From assembly GCA_013140395.1 (NCBI GenBank), contig JABFSY010000514.1, forward strand, positions 1 through 9,509: a stretch of 9,509 nucleotides of DNA, written 5' to 3'. The position numbers were made by a program, and so were the translations under genes. The DNA comes from Cyclobacteriaceae bacterium (GTDB taxonomy: Bacteria; Bacteroidota; Bacteroidia; Cytophagales; Cyclobacteriaceae). This document shows positions 1-6,667 of this stretch, piece after piece (position 1 is the stretch's first letter; each line of letters opens with the position of its first letter). The notes beneath the pieces are model-generated. The model made no database searches, was not told the origin of the DNA, and worked only from the letters and a program-made list of their open reading frames with translations.

Positions 1-122
1 TAGATGGCATATTGAGGATCTTCCGTATCGAAGGTGCAGTTTCATTCACCAATGGAACCTATCAGGACTATGGATTCCGAATCGGTATCTCTTCGATATT
101 GTCGGTTAATTTTGGAGATTGA
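1..122 (+). CDS. C-terminal end of a probable outer-membrane beta-barrel protein (5' end outside window)
   Basis: Only the last 39 codons are present, read in the frame starting at base 3 and ending in TGA at 120-122. The tail alternates polar and hydrophobic/aromatic residues (FRIEGAVSFTNGTYQDYGFR and the following IGISSIL), as in the last strands and turns of a barrel. It resembles the ends of Bacteroidota barrel proteins such as the DUF5686/carboxypeptidase-regulatory-like group, but that family call rests on memory of similar tails and is weak. It does not end in an aromatic residue (it ends NFGD), so the closing strand is not a textbook beta-signal. The next gene starts 67 bp downstream on the same strand; whether they are co-transcribed cannot be told. 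Confidence 0.5.
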   Translation, partial: DGILRIFRIEGAVSFTNGTYQDYGFRIGISSILSVNFGD

Positions 123-189
123 GAAAGACAGGCGTTCGATCTAACTATTTCCGTTAGAAAATCCAATCAATAGTTCCGATCTTTGATAA

Positions 190-1218
190 ATGCCTTTGTC
201 AGTTGAAGAGTTTCTTGCGCTACGCGCTTCTCATCCAATCATTGACGTCAGATCAGAAGGCGAATTCGAACAAGGCCATATTTTAGGCGCTATCAACATT
301 CCATTGCTAAACAATGAAGCACGGGCAATCGTAGGAACAGCTTACAAGAAGAAAGGTCAAGCCGAGGCCATTCGAGAAGGTTTTCGTTTGGTAGGTCCAC
401 GCCTGGCGGAAATCATTCAACAAACTGAAACGATTGCTGCCGGCAAAGAAATTCTTGTGCATTGCTGGCGTGGGGGAATGCGTTCGTCCAATTTTTGTCA
501 GTTTGCAGGGATGGCCAAAATCAAATCTCAAGTACTGAAAGGCGGCTATAAAGCCTACCGGCAGTTTGGGTTCGAGGCTTTCCAAAAACCTTTGCAAATA
601 ACTTTAATTGGTGGTTGCACAGGTAGCGGTAAAAGTGAAGTGCTTAGAGCCTTGGCGGCACAAGGAGAACAGATTCTTGATTTAGAAAAAATGGCTCACC
701 ACAAAGGCTCTGCTTTTGGCAGCCTGATGCAACTTCCACAACCAACTACTGAACAGTTTCACAATCAACTATTCGAAGAGATTTTTCAACTCGACATCTC
801 GAAACCAATATGGGTTGAGGATGAATCGATCACCATCGGCAAAGTATTTTTACCGCCCGATTTTTGGTTACGCATGAAAAATAGTCCCATTGTGCAAATG
901 GACGTCCCCAAAGAAGTGAGAGTTCAACGCCTTGTTGCAGAATATGGACATGCAGATCGGGGAGACTTCCTGGAAGCTATGAACAAAATTGTGAAGCGAT
1001 TGGGTGGACAACATTACAAAGCTGCCAAAGAGAAACTATTGGGTGGTGATATGGCCGGAACCATTGAAATACTTCTCACTTATTACGACAAGTATTATCT
1101 GGAAAGCATAGAAAGTAAAAAAGAAAGAGTCAAACTGACCTTGCCTTGGGATGGAATAGATGCCAGTACTTTTGCGGAAAGAATGTCTTCAGAATACGAG
1201 GTGACAAGAAAATTATGA
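190..1218 (+). CDS. selU: tRNA 2-selenouridine synthase SelU/MnmH (rhodanese + P-loop)
   Basis: This 342-residue protein replaces the sulfur of 2-thiouridine at tRNA wobble position 34 by selenium, through a geranylated intermediate in the studied enzymes. It uses the selenophosphate made by SelD, encoded next door. The N-terminal rhodanese domain spans about residues 5-128, with IIDVRSEGEFEQGHI at 17-31 and the active-site loop CWRGGMRS at 92-99, where Cys92 is the predicted catalytic cysteine. A P-loop domain follows, with Walker A GCTGSGKS at 142-149. Next come the family motifs DLE at 164-166, HHKGSAFG at 170-177 and WVEDES at 208-213. Length and domain order match the family (about 340-365 residues). 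The ATG at 190 is the first start and leaves a full rhodanese domain; there is no Shine-Dalgarno sequence, as usual in this phylum. It is intact and I see no sign of transfer. Confidence 0.95.
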   Translation: MPLSVEEFLALRASHPIIDVRSEGEFEQGHILGAINIPLLNNEARAIVGTAYKKKGQAEAIREGFRLVGPRLAEIIQQTETIAAGKEILVHCWRGGMRSSNFCQFAGMAKIKSQVLKGGYKAYRQFGFEAFQKPLQITLIGGCTGSGKSEVLRALAAQGEQILDLEKMAHHKGSAFGSLMQLPQPTTEQFHNQLFEEIFQLDISKPIWVEDESITIGKVFLPPDFWLRMKNSPIVQMDVPKEVRVQRLVAEYGHADRGDFLEAMNKIVKRLGGQHYKAAKEKLLGGDMAGTIEILLTYYDKYYLESIESKKERVKLTLPWDGIDASTFAERMSSEYEVTRKL

Positions 1219-1247
1219 GCAAAGGAAATTTTCTCTGCACCTTCAAA

Positions 1248-1280
1248 TTGGCTTTCTGTCGCGGTAATTAATTAGTTTTG
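1248..1280 (+). promoter_or_regulatory. Candidate Bacteroidota-type promoter for selD
   Basis: TAGTTTTG at 1273-1280 matches the Bacteroidota -7 consensus TAnnTTTG at every defined base. A TTG at 1248-1250 could be the -33 element, but the 22-bp spacer is at the long end of the known range. The predicted transcript would start near 1286, about 60 bases before the selD ATG. selU ends at 1218, so selD, and probably the lipoprotein gene after it, could be expressed independently of selU. Confidence 0.5.
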
Positions 1281-1288
1281 TAAACTTT

Positions 1289-1298
1289 ACGTATACGT
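1289..1298. promoter_or_regulatory. 10-bp perfect palindrome at the predicted selD transcription start
   Basis: ACGTATACGT is a perfect 10-bp palindrome starting 8 bp after the -7 element, so it covers the predicted start site. It sits inside a looser flanking pair, GTAAA at 1280-1284 and TTTAC at 1301-1305, which is off centre by one base. The position fits a repressor operator, but no regulator gene is nearby and a single short palindrome in AT-rich DNA can arise by chance. Confidence 0.25.
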
Positions 1299-1349
1299 TA
1301 TTTACAACAATCTGTGCAAAAGAGACCTGTTGTAGTTATTAACCCCAAC

Positions 1350-2381
1350 ATGACCGAAATCAAATTAACTCAATTCTCACATGGCGCTGGCTGTGGATGC
1401 AAAATCTCACCAGCGATCCTGGATGCCATGCTTCACTCCGATTTACCAAAAGCAAAATTTCCATCGTTACTTGTGGGCAATGAATCGAAAGACGATGCCG
1501 CTGTTTATGATATCGGAGACGGGACATGTATTGTGAGCACTACTGATTTTTTTATGCCGATTGTTGATGATCCTTTTACATTTGGATCTATTGCTTCTGT
1601 CAATGCAATTAGTGATGTATATGCCATGGGTGGCGAACCGTTTATGGCCATTGCTATACTCGGTTGGCCGATCAACAAAATTCCTGCGGAAGTGGCCAAA
1701 GAAGTTTTGGAAGGAAGTCGGAAGATTTGTGCCGAAGCGGGAATTCCGTTGGCGGGTGGACATAGCATCGATTGCCCTGAGCCGGTGTTTGGGCTGGCCG
1801 TAACGGGTAAGTTGAAGAAAGAACATTTAAAGAGAAATGATACCGCTAAGGAGGGATCAATCCTATACCTCACAAAACCGCTGGGGGTGGGAATTATAAC
1901 GACCGCACAGAAAAAGGGAATTGTAAAAGAAGAGCATTTGAAGAGGGCTATCGATTCAATGCTAACATTAAACAAACTTGGCGCAGACTTCGCCAAGCTA
2001 CCATATGTGAATGCCATGACAGATGTTACCGGCTTTGGGCTGTTGGGACATCTCACTGAAGTTTGTGAGGGGAGTAATCTTTCAGCAGAAATTGAATTTG
2101 AAAAAGTGCCAAGGTTTGAGTTTCTATTGGAATACCTCAATCAAAAGTCAACACCCGGAGGAACGCAACGCAACTGGGACAGCTATGGAACCAAAATAGC
2201 TCCGCTGGATGATGAGCAACGCGCTATTCTTGCCGATCCGCAAACGAGCGGTGGGTTATTGGTTTCTGTGGATAAAAATCATGCTGCTGATTTTGAAAGA
2301 TTTTTAGAAAACAAAGGGATTCAACTGAAGCCTTTTGGTAGATTGCTCCAAAGGGGTGAGAGGGTTGTTGTTTTCAAATAG
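1350..2381 (+). CDS. selD: Selenide, water dikinase (selenophosphate synthase) SelD
   Basis: SelD makes selenophosphate, AMP and phosphate from selenide, ATP and water, supplying the selenium donor for SelU. I chose the ATG at 1350 (343 residues): the open frame reaches a GTG at 1314, but the family motif SHGAGCGCKIS then falls where it does in E. coli SelD, shifted by two. With this start the catalytic pair is Cys15 and Lys18. The metal/ATP-binding aspartates fall at 49 (ESKDD), 66 (STTDFF), 89 (NAISDVYAMGG) and 225 (TDVTGFGLLGH), each two less than the E. coli positions 51, 68, 91 and 227. The redox-active position is cysteine (TGT), not an in-frame UGA, so this SelD is not itself a selenoprotein. 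The lipoprotein gene starts 19 bp downstream and may share the transcript. Confidence 0.95.
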   Translation: MTEIKLTQFSHGAGCGCKISPAILDAMLHSDLPKAKFPSLLVGNESKDDAAVYDIGDGTCIVSTTDFFMPIVDDPFTFGSIASVNAISDVYAMGGEPFMAIAILGWPINKIPAEVAKEVLEGSRKICAEAGIPLAGGHSIDCPEPVFGLAVTGKLKKEHLKRNDTAKEGSILYLTKPLGVGIITTAQKKGIVKEEHLKRAIDSMLTLNKLGADFAKLPYVNAMTDVTGFGLLGHLTEVCEGSNLSAEIEFEKVPRFEFLLEYLNQKSTPGGTQRNWDSYGTKIAPLDDEQRAILADPQTSGGLLVSVDKNHAADFERFLENKGIQLKPFGRLLQRGERVVVFK

Positions 2382-2400
2382 ATAAATCAAATAAGCGGGG

Positions 2401-3177
2401 ATGAGATCGATATTTTTTGCTTTGGTTGTATTCGTTTTCTGTTTCCTCGGGTGCCAGACAAAAGAAAAAAAAGAAACTGCAGCAGAAGATCTGATCGAGT
2501 ATTCAATCGTCAAAATTTTTCCCCATGATAAAACAGCTTTTACGCAAGGGCTTGTAGTAGAGCAAGGCAGGCTTTTTGAAAGCACTGGCCAGCACGGAAC
2601 CTCATGGATTGCGGAAGTAGACATCGCAACGGGTCAGCAGGACAAAAAGGTGATTCTTGATAAAAAATATTTTGGCGAAGGTATTGCCATCCTAAACAAC
2701 AAAATTTACCAACTCACCTGGCAAACAAAAATCGGTTTTGTTTACGACTTAAGGTCGTTCAAAAAAATCAGAGAGTTTGAATACGATCGGGAAGGTTGGG
2801 GCATCACACACAATGGCAATAATCTGATTGTAAGCGATGGTACAGATCAACTTTATTTTTTAGACACGTTGTCTCTTAAATCTGTTACGGTTTTGAAAGT
2901 AAAGGATGGAGATGTGCCTGCAGAAAAGCTAAATGAACTTGAGTTTATTGATGGTTTCATCTTTGCCAATCAATGGCAAACCAATTTTATCTTAAAAATT
3001 GATCCCTCTAATGGCCAAGTAGTAGGGCGTATGGACATGACTGAGCTGGCCGAAAAAGTGTTTCCGCTCAATCCAAATGCCGATGTGCTGAATGGCATCG
3101 CATACGAGAAAAAAAGTAAGATATTGTTGATCACTGGAAAACTTTGGCCAGCGATGGTAGCTGTAAAGTTCAAATAA
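2401..3177 (+). CDS. Glutaminyl-peptide cyclotransferase family lipoprotein
   Basis: Predicted to turn N-terminal glutamine of peptides or proteins into pyroglutamate outside the cytoplasm. It belongs to the papaya-type (five-bladed propeller) family, not the zinc-dependent animal type. Residues 1-18 are a lipoprotein signal: Arg2, a hydrophobic core, then the lipobox FLGC with Cys18 as the lipidation site. A charged linker (KEKKETAAED) leads to the enzyme domain from about residue 34. Family motifs seen are AFTQGL 46-51, ESTG 60-63, FGEGI 91-95, LTWQ 105-108, EGWGIT 131-136, NELEF 178-182 and NGIAY 231-235. At 258 residues it is full length. It starts 19 bp after selD, though no selenium role is evident. 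As a lipoprotein it would be a substrate of the Lgt encoded at 4669-5445. The residues after Cys18 (QTKEKKE) loosely recall a surface-export signal, but too loosely to call. Confidence 0.88.
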   Translation: MRSIFFALVVFVFCFLGCQTKEKKETAAEDLIEYSIVKIFPHDKTAFTQGLVVEQGRLFESTGQHGTSWIAEVDIATGQQDKKVILDKKYFGEGIAILNNKIYQLTWQTKIGFVYDLRSFKKIREFEYDREGWGITHNGNNLIVSDGTDQLYFLDTLSLKSVTVLKVKDGDVPAEKLNELEFIDGFIFANQWQTNFILKIDPSNGQVVGRMDMTELAEKVFPLNPNADVLNGIAYEKKSKILLITGKLWPAMVAVKFK

Positions 3178-3180
3178 AAG

Positions 3181-4242
3181 TTACAAGTCAGTTCGTTTGG
3201 TTGTCTCAATCTCCATGATTAGGTCTGAACCATAGGCCATCGCTGGTGTTTGGTATCCGGCTTTGAAGTTACCAGCCAATATTTTCTGAGCAATCAGCAC
3301 CGCGGTTTTTGCCGTCAACGAATATCCACTCAGCGTTTCTAAACGACTTACACACTCCTTGCCATTAGCATCCTTTACTTTACCCCATAAAAAACTTCTG
3401 CCACTCTCCCGCTTTTCATCGCTGGGGCCGGCAGGCTTTTTATCAATTTGCTTCAGCATAAAGTTCTTTACCCACCGCATTCTCAACAACCAATTGAAGT
3501 AGTTGCTTCTTTTCGCGTTGGCAATCATGCTCTCCGTTGCTCCGGTGTATACTTCAAGGTTGGGTATGCCAGTACTTCTCCATGCTGTTGAAATATCTCC
3601 CCACGGAATGCACAAAGTCTTTGACTTGAATGATCCAAAATCGATTTCCATCACTTTTGAACCCATAGCGCAATAGGTCAGCTTTCCATCTGTGCGAATC
3701 AACCCACCATAACCGAGGCCCTCTGTCATACTTTTTGCCGTGCCACGCGAAAGTCCACCTTTACTCATCGTAAATGCGAGTTGTAAATGAGTAGCCGATG
3801 GCAGTCTGTTTTTCAAATGTAAGGCCAAGCAATCTGAGGGAACTACATCAAAACCAGTACCCGGCATGATCGTGATATTTAACTCCTTCGCTTTTTTATC
3901 TAACTCTGGTAACGACTCAAATACCTGATACTCTCCAGTGATATCTGTATAGTGTGTATTCGTAGCGATGCATGCTTCACTCATTGTTTTTGCCGTATAG
4001 CGAAACGGACCACCACAGTGAATCACCAACGCTGCTGGCTCGAGCAATTTCTTCAAACCTGCCACATCACTACTCTCAACTACCTGATAGGGATAGCTGG
4101 TTTTTTCGCTTTGCTGCTTTAAGGAGTGTTCGTTGCGTCCGGCCAACACAACTTCCATATTGTTGGCTTTACAAAGATCAACGATCAGTTTTCCAGTATA
4201 GCCATAAGAGCCATACACAACAACTTGGGATGAATTTCTCAA
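3181..4242 (-). CDS. Saccharopine dehydrogenase-like / trans-acting enoyl reductase family oxidoreductase
   Basis: A 353-residue NAD(P)-dependent oxidoreductase of the saccharopine-dehydrogenase-like family, the group that includes mycobacterial trans-acting enoyl reductases. The substrate cannot be told from sequence. The Rossmann glycine motif GSYGYTG is at 11-17, AGR at 34-36 (Arg36 suggests NADP), HCGGPF at 75-80, YTDITGE at 98-104 and the family hallmark PGTGFDVVPSDCLA at 127-140. The C-terminal YQTPAMAYG at 330-338 is also typical. Start: the codon at 4242 is TTG. An in-frame stop lies six codons upstream with no ATG or GTG between, and the first ATG (Met29) would cut off the Rossmann motif, so a TTG start is the best reading. 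It follows the small membrane protein gene by 5 bp, so translation is probably coupled. Its stop lies 3 bp from the stop of the convergent lipoprotein gene. Confidence 0.85.
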   Translation of the reverse strand: MRNSSQVVVYGSYGYTGKLIVDLCKANNMEVVLAGRNEHSLKQQSEKTSYPYQVVESSDVAGLKKLLEPAALVIHCGGPFRYTAKTMSEACIATNTHYTDITGEYQVFESLPELDKKAKELNITIMPGTGFDVVPSDCLALHLKNRLPSATHLQLAFTMSKGGLSRGTAKSMTEGLGYGGLIRTDGKLTYCAMGSKVMEIDFGSFKSKTLCIPWGDISTAWRSTGIPNLEVYTGATESMIANAKRSNYFNWLLRMRWVKNFMLKQIDKKPAGPSDEKRESGRSFLWGKVKDANGKECVSRLETLSGYSLTAKTAVLIAQKILAGNFKAGYQTPAMAYGSDLIMEIETTKRTDL

Positions 4243-4247
4243 AGTGT

Positions 4248-4664
4248 TTATTTTATTCGTTCAACTTCTGTTACAAAGTATTTAGTGTCTCCTCGCCAGA
4301 AGAACTTGGCAAGATGCTCCGTGTACTTCAAACTCACTCGTTCTCCACTTAGTGATGCTTCTTCTAATGCCTTGATCACATCTGCTTTGTCGCTCTCTAC
4401 GGAGAACTCAAATGACTCAGAGACCATGTTGGGCGATTTGTTCGCACCAAAGGTTTGAAGGTTTAACTGACCTTCATAGGTTTTAAAAAGCAATCCCTTT
4501 TTACTAATCTTTACTATCATTCCCGAGCGAATGCCTTCGGAATATGTACCCCAATAATAGAAGCTGAATACCCCAATAAGGCTAACAAAGCCAACTAGGA
4601 TAATACGTCTAATCCACTTGAACATATTTGCCTTTGCGTTTTGAAACGAATTTCTATTTTCCAT
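4248..4664 (-). CDS. Small single-pass membrane protein, conserved in Bacteroidota, function unknown
   Basis: I do not recognise a function. The 138-residue protein has one hydrophobic segment at about 21-39 (IILVGFVSLIGVFSFYYWG), preceded by the basic stretch KWIRR. That predicts an inner-membrane anchor with the short N-terminus inside and about 100 residues outside. The outer part starts YSEGIRSGMIVKISKKG and contains KTYEGQLNL at 61-69. This pattern recalls a family sometimes mislabelled 6-phosphogluconate dehydrogenase in Bacteroidota; nothing here supports that enzyme. The ATG at 4664 is used because it lies 4 bp after the lgt stop; an internal ATG at 4625 (Met14, right before KWIRR) would give a 125-residue form and is also plausible. 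Tight packing places it in the omp85-lgt operon and hints at an envelope role. Confidence 0.75.
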   Translation of the reverse strand: MENRNSFQNAKANMFKWIRRIILVGFVSLIGVFSFYYWGTYSEGIRSGMIVKISKKGLLFKTYEGQLNLQTFGANKSPNMVSESFEFSVESDKADVIKALEEASLSGERVSLKYTEHLAKFFWRGDTKYFVTEVERIK

Positions 4665-4668
4665 TTTG

Positions 4669-5445
4669 TTAATGATGTTTCAATTTAGCTTTTCTATTTA
4701 ACTTAACATAGAAATAAATAGCGAGTGCTGTCACTAACACAGAAATAAACTGCGAATTAGAGAGCCAATCTTGTATGACAAACCCGCGCTCCAAATCACC
4801 CCGCAGCATTTCTAGCACGCTTCGCCCGGAAGCATAAATGATCAAATAGAGAATAAATAATTGCCCATCAAATTTCTTGTGGCTCTTATAGATCAACAAA
4901 AAAATAAGAATACCAAAAATGAGTGTTGCTTCGTAAAGTTGAGTCGGATGAAGTGCAACGTTCAACGGGCGTGCTTGACAGAGCTGATCAAAAAATACGA
5001 CTCCGAAAATACTATCTGTCGGTATTCCATAGCAACAGCCAGCATTAAAGCAACCAATCCTTCCAAAGCCGTGGACGATGCAAGTGACCACTGCCATCAC
5101 GTCCAGCATTGCCAGTGTTGGAATTCTTTGCTTTTTGAAATACCAAAGCATGACAGGAATAGCCGTTAGCAATGAGCCATAAAAGACAAAGCCACTTCCG
5201 GAAAATAGCTTGGTGAGATTACTAAGATAATAAGATGGTTGTTCAAAAAGAACAAACAATTTTCCACCTACTACTCCGGCAATAATCAACAAGACAAATA
5301 GTGTGTTGGCTTGATCAAATGTTAGCCCAAATTCTTTTTTCCCTTGCCTCCACATATAAAGACCTCCAAGTACAGCCCCGAGCGCAATGAAAAATCCGTA
5401 GGTGTAAACAGTGACCGATCCGGCTTCAAACAGTATTGGATGCAT
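4669..5445 (-). CDS. lgt: Prolipoprotein diacylglyceryl transferase Lgt, short Cys-rich variant
   Basis: Lgt is an inner-membrane enzyme that moves diacylglycerol from phosphatidylglycerol to the lipobox cysteine of prolipoproteins. The 258-residue protein starts HPILFEAGSVTVYTYG and has about seven hydrophobic segments. Tyr16 (TYG) matches the conserved Tyr of the N-terminal helix; the signature HGFGRIGCFNAGCCYG spans 125-140, with Arg129 as the likely counterpart of E. coli Arg143. Near the end, GRSVLEMLRGD gives Arg208 and Glu212 (E. coli Arg239 and Glu243). HPTQLYE is at 166-172. Two differences stand out: the E. coli SFHGG motif carrying His103 reads VFYGS here, with Tyr89, and the usual NFxNGE is replaced by CFNAGCCYG with three cysteines. 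I recall similar changes in the shorter Lgt homologues of this phylum, so it is probably a subfamily trait. It lies between the omp85 gene (5 bp gap) and the small membrane protein gene (4 bp gap). Confidence 0.9.
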   Translation of the reverse strand: MHPILFEAGSVTVYTYGFFIALGAVLGGLYMWRQGKKEFGLTFDQANTLFVLLIIAGVVGGKLFVLFEQPSYYLSNLTKLFSGSGFVFYGSLLTAIPVMLWYFKKQRIPTLAMLDVMAVVTCIVHGFGRIGCFNAGCCYGIPTDSIFGVVFFDQLCQARPLNVALHPTQLYEATLIFGILIFLLIYKSHKKFDGQLFILYLIIYASGRSVLEMLRGDLERGFVIQDWLSNSQFISVLVTALAIYFYVKLNRKAKLKHH

Positions 5446-5450
5446 TCTTT

Positions 5451-6587
5451 CTAAAATGATTCAGCAAGTACCACGTAATAATTCACCGTTCCGCCTGATC
5501 CGGCAGCAATATCAAAACGTAAATTCAGTTTTTCTTTGCGCAGTACTGCCGCGCGTATTCCCGTGCCAATAGAGGGTTTGAGTTTATCAAACCCAAAATC
5601 TCCAAAACTATTTGCCACCTGCCCAACCCCGGCAAACGCTACTCCACCAAATCTTCCTTTGATGGGAAAACGGTACTCCGCCTGCATTCCAGCGAATTTC
5701 TGATCTCTGTATCGGCCAGCAAAGTAGCCTCTCATCATGCTATTACCGCCAAGGATCGCCAGGTTACGATATGGTGTATCGCCAAAATTGAATGTGCTAA
5801 AACTCTGCACAGCAAAAATACTCTTCTTGGTCACCCGAATGAACTTCCGAAAGTCAATTTCTAGGGTATGAAAGTTATAGTTTCCTCCGAGTCGGGTATC
5901 AAAATTGGACATCCGTATTCTGAATAAACTGCCGCGATCAGGAACATAGGCGTGATTACGAGAATCATAATTGACAAACAGGCTGTAACCAAAAACAGAA
6001 TAGGAGGACCGATCTGAGACACCGAATACTTTGTCCTGGTCAAAATAGCCTCCACTGTCATATTGGATGTCAAAGACGCGCTGAAAATCAAGGCCACCTC
6101 CCAAAAAAAGATTGCCGTACACTTTTCGATAAAGTTGCGGATTGATATAATACTGGGTGAATGTATAACTCTCAGAGCCTCGATCGTCTGTGTTATTGCC
6201 AATGCCCCAGAACTTATCAGGAAATTTGCTGAACGAGTTTTCAAAACGAATAATGTAACGCTCTTTGGGCAAAAATATATTGGCGCCCAACGCAATCAGA
6301 ATTTGGTTATTTAATGTGTATAAAATTCCTGAGGGGATAGTCGAAACTCTCAGTACGGAATCGCTTTTGGCGGTTTTGAAAATAAAGGCATTGGCGACAC
6401 CAAACACCCAACTTGTCTCAGGGGATGAAGCAACAAGAGGAAAAACTAATAATTTGTTTTTGTAGCTCGCCTTCGCTGAATCCTTTTTGGTAAAAAAATT
6501 AGACCCTTGATTCTGTGCAGACGCGTGGCTGAAGAACAGAGTTGAAATTACCCCTAACGCAAAGCCCGCACGAAACAAAAAATGCAT
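5451..6587 (-). CDS. POTRA-less BamA/TamA (Omp85) family outer-membrane protein
   Basis: A 378-residue outer-membrane barrel of the Omp85 superfamily. Residues 1-24 look like a Sec signal peptide, cut after HASA before QNQG. The mature protein goes almost directly into barrel sequence from about residue 45, leaving no room for POTRA domains, which are about 75 residues each. The Omp85 loop-6 signature is MRGYFAGRYRD at 285-295, with Arg286 as the key residue; upstream, YDSRNHAYVPDRGSLF at 207-222 matches the conserved strand-turn motif D-x-R-N...P-x-x-G. It ends in phenylalanine (VVLAESF), as a beta-signal for barrel insertion should. Length fits a 16-strand barrel. Without POTRA domains it is unlikely to be the essential BamA; it could be a translocation pore or a barrel of the kind fused to patatin-like phospholipases. 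It is the first gene of a tightly packed four-gene operon with lgt. Confidence 0.85.
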   Translation of the reverse strand: MHFLFRAGFALGVISTLFFSHASAQNQGSNFFTKKDSAKASYKNKLLVFPLVASSPETSWVFGVANAFIFKTAKSDSVLRVSTIPSGILYTLNNQILIALGANIFLPKERYIIRFENSFSKFPDKFWGIGNNTDDRGSESYTFTQYYINPQLYRKVYGNLFLGGGLDFQRVFDIQYDSGGYFDQDKVFGVSDRSSYSVFGYSLFVNYDSRNHAYVPDRGSLFRIRMSNFDTRLGGNYNFHTLEIDFRKFIRVTKKSIFAVQSFSTFNFGDTPYRNLAILGGNSMMRGYFAGRYRDQKFAGMQAEYRFPIKGRFGGVAFAGVGQVANSFGDFGFDKLKPSIGTGIRAAVLRKEKLNLRFDIAAGSGGTVNYYVVLAESF

Positions 6588-6612
6588 TCTATCTAAAATA
6601 AATTAAAGCCCG

Positions 6613-6620
6613 CAAAAATA
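6613..6620 (-). promoter_or_regulatory. Candidate -7 element for the omp85-lgt operon
   Basis: On the minus strand this reads TATTTTTG, matching TAnnTTTG at every defined base, 25 bp before the omp85 ATG, which would give a leader of roughly 20 bases. I found no good TTTG 17-22 bp upstream, so the -33 half is weak. The element lies just after the hpf terminator, where a promoter for the next operon is expected. Confidence 0.45.
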
Positions 6621-6667
6621 CTTCATTTTAAAGATGACACCATGTAAATAACCACGTAAAAGGAAAT

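Noticed and set aside
140..158. Hairpin TCTAAC/GTTAGA as a terminator for the upstream barrel gene
   Set aside because: Only 6 AT-rich base pairs and no T run after it on either strand.
1314..1349. GTG start extending SelD by 12 residues
   Set aside because: The ATG at 1350 gives the family length and aligns all catalytic residues with E. coli SelD; the extension has no family match.
1505..2140. A 211-codon open frame on the minus strand inside selD
   Set aside because: It lies wholly antisense to a well-conserved gene and its translation shows no domain pattern; it is a by-product of selD codon use.
5861..6295. A 144-codon open frame in another minus-strand frame inside the omp85 gene
   Set aside because: It overlaps the barrel gene, whose signal peptide, loop-6 motif and C-terminal Phe are all in the other frame.
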